Assembly (NCBI GenBank): GCA_003971905.1
Contig: RSEE01000122.1
Location: 62,001 to 126,000 of the forward strand
DNA length: 64,000 nucleotides
From: Moniliella sp. 'wahieum'
Lineage: Eukaryota; Basidiomycota; Moniliellomycetes; Moniliellales; Moniliellaceae
Direction: 5' to 3'
This document shows positions 62,373 through 64,000 of this stretch, piece after piece. Each line of letters opens with the position of its first letter. Position 1 is the stretch's first letter. The notes under the pieces were generated by a model that worked only from the letters and a program-made list of their open reading frames with translations, did no database searches and was not told the origin of the DNA. A program made the translations under genes and the position numbers.

Positions 62373-63390
62373 ATGTTTCGCAACACGTACGACAGCGACA
62401 ACACCACCTTCAGCCCCAGGGCCGTCTCCACCAGGTCGAGTACGCCTGCGAGGCTGTCAAGCAGGGCTCCGCCGTCGTCGGCTTGCGCAGCAAGACCACG
62501 CCGTGCTCGTCGCCCTCAAGCGCGCCCCCAGCGAGTTGGCCGCCTACCAGAACAAGACGCTCAAGATCGACAAACCACATGGGCATTGGCTATGCTGGCC
62601 TTACGTCCGATGCGCGTGTGGAGCCACTACATGCGCCAACTGGCCCTGAGCTCCCGCTTGGTGTACAACCGCCCCTTGCCCCTGGCTCGCATTGTCGGGT
62701 CGCTGGCGGACCGCGCCCAGCTGAATACGATGCACTATGGCAAACGGCCCTATGGTGTCGGCTTCTTGATTGTTGGCGTCGATGCCACCGGACCGCACCT
62801 CTACGAGTTTTCCCCCACGGGCAATTGCTGGGAATACTACGCCATGGCCCTGGGCGCCCGCTCTCAGAGCAGCAAGACGTACCTCGAACGCAGCCTCGAC
62901 GAATTGCCCGACCTGTCCAAGGAGAGTAGTGGTGCTCAAGGGACTCTATGCCCTCCGAGAGTCTCCAGCAGGGAAAGGAGTTGAAGAAGGAAGCTGTCTC
63001 ATCGCTGTCGTCGGTCCTAACGCTCATGTGCTCGCGTCTAAGCTTGCCCCGGGCCAGGCGGAGCGGTTCGAGATCATCGATGGCGACGATGTCCAATCTT
63101 GGTTAGACCGGTACGTTGCCATTCGCAGTTTATCTCCATGTTATGTTATCTTGTGCTGTGGGGGAGACAAGCAGAGCCGAGCTGACCATTTTCGTTGGGG
63201 GGGGAGAACAGACTGCCAGCACGTCCTACGCGGCGGAGCGGCTGCCGCTCTCCAAGGCCACCCGGTCCCACCACCCGCCCCGGCCGAGGCGCCTACCGAT
63301 GCGCCCACCGAGCCTACCGATGCGCCCGCCACAGCGCCTACGGACGACGCACCGGCCCAGACGGACGAGGATGTGCAGATGCACGACTGA
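62373..63390 (+). CDS. PRE5: 20S proteasome subunit alpha6 (PSMA1 / Pre5)
   Basis: Alpha-ring subunit of the proteasome core. The start at 62373 opens MFRNTYDSDNTTFSP, then in shifted frames GRLHQVEYACEAVKQGSAVV, AVLVALKRAPSELAAYQNKT, HYMRQLALSSRLVYNRPLPL, YGKRPYGVGFLIVGVDATGP, ALGARSQSSKTYLERSLDEL and VLKGLYALRESLQQGKEL. The GRLHQVEYA signature defines alpha subunits. An intron (GTACGT donor 63110, acceptor about 63210) precedes an Ala/Pro/Thr tail ending TDEDVQMHD. At least five missing-base shifts, including in the first 100 nt after the start. About 270 aa, normal. Confidence 0.88.
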
Positions 63391-64000
63391 GATGCGGCGG
63401 CGTGATCCTGCGTGCGGCCCACCTGGACCCACCAATGGAACCCACAACTGCTACGCACAGTTGTCTCGATGTGGATGGTAGGACGGATAGGCGCGGCTAG
63501 GGTAGCTCAACCGTCGCGTGATAGTGTGTAGCAAAATGGAATGGTACGTGGCCTTTGGCAAATACTGCGAAACTGGGGACGTTGGCTGCCCCTCTCGTTT
63601 GTCTTGCCTGTGTTGGTGGGGTAGGGGGTGACAGTGAGCAAGATGAGCAGAGCAGATGAGAGATGAGCAAGATGAGCAGATGAGCAAGGTGCCTGCCCCC
63701 ATACCCAGCAGGCTCAGAGCGGGCGTGGGGTGTGGGGCTACAACCTACCCGACCAGACCGGACCCGAGTGACTTGAGCAGGCTGATGGGCCTGAGACTGA
63801 GCGTGAGCAGCCGGCTAGCACCCTTCTGTATTGACGTGATCTCGATGATCCTTACTTGTTTCCGCGATATCATCACCACCACCACCGCTGTCGTCACCAC
63901 CACCACCACCATCACCATCATCTGCCAAGGGCAACCCACCCGGTCCCTTGGACATTCATTAGTGGTACCCTTTGCCAATAACAGGAGATGGCGATGGGAG
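63391..64000. other. PRE5 3' flank, no gene seen
   Basis: Contains GATGAGCA repeats (about 63638-63688) and a (CAC)n tract at about 63868-63920 that encodes poly-His on one plus frame; too little context to call a gene. Confidence 0.45.
63868..63922. repeat. (CAC/CAT)n trinucleotide repeat
   Basis: CACCACCACC runs interrupted by GCTGTCGT, near the right edge of the window. Confidence 0.85.

Noticed and set aside
1284-63390. Programmed frameshifting or RNA editing as the cause of the many broken frames.
   Set aside because: No slippery-site pattern; shifts are of both +1 and +2 type, scattered, homopolymer-linked and affect nearly all conserved genes. Assembly error is simpler, though it needs reads to prove.

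Overview
This is nuclear DNA from a fungus, most likely a GC-rich basidiomycete. The evidence is eukaryotic genes with short spliceosomal introns (about 31-190 nt, donors mostly GTACGT/GTGCGT/GTAAG, branch sites such as CTGAC and TACTAAC), fungal-type genes (SKT5/CHS4 family, ATP10, NCL1/TRM4, RNase H2 subunit B, BTB protein), intron-bearing tRNA-Ser(AGA) genes and a fungal chromovirus. I cannot name the genus from sequence alone. Nearly every conserved gene is interrupted by 1-2 nt frameshifts, most of which look like missing bases, often in homopolymers. I read these as assembly errors, so a gene is annotated across them when the conserved protein continues in the next frame.

Layout. 1-5.1 kb: CDC73 (PAF1 complex, cut by the window edge) divergent from NCL1/TRM4, then decayed ORF fragments. 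5.1-10.3 kb: one large minus-strand gene built from six copies of an unrecognised ~110-130 aa module, with low-complexity linkers carrying repeated sumoylation-type motifs; this is the best candidate for something undescribed. 10.7-15 kb: a head-to-head pirin pair, RNH202 and TIM10. 15-18.3 kb: gene-free. 18.3-31 kb: FBA1, SKT5/CHS4-like, RPL34, tRNA-Ser, an unknown membrane-type protein, a Rab18-like GTPase, TRAPPC2L/TCA17 and a ferrochelatase of the [2Fe-2S] type. 31-42.5 kb: BTB protein, an unknown gene with a 31-C tract, ATP10, mitochondrial MDH, a second tRNA-Ser(AGA), an unknown gene with a 36-bp minisatellite, and COX4. 44.3-48 kb: a complete-ended but internally deleted Ty3/gypsy chromovirus (gag, integrase and chromodomain present; protease, reverse transcriptase and RNase H absent) with nearly identical LTRs, a 5-bp target duplication and a Tf1-like self-priming signature. 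48-55.5 kb: a gene-poor block holding one orphan gene. 55.5-64 kb: BuGZ/ZNF207 homologue, an acidic zinc-finger protein, an aldo/keto reductase and proteasome subunit alpha6.

Functionally this is mostly dispersed housekeeping: mitochondrial biogenesis (TIM10, ATP10, COX4, HEM15, MDH), vesicle traffic (Rab18-like, TRAPPC2L), transcription/RNA (CDC73, NCL1, RNH202), translation (RPL34, tRNA-Ser) and proteolysis (PRE5). There are no operon-like clusters; the pirin pair is the only clear local paralogue duplication.
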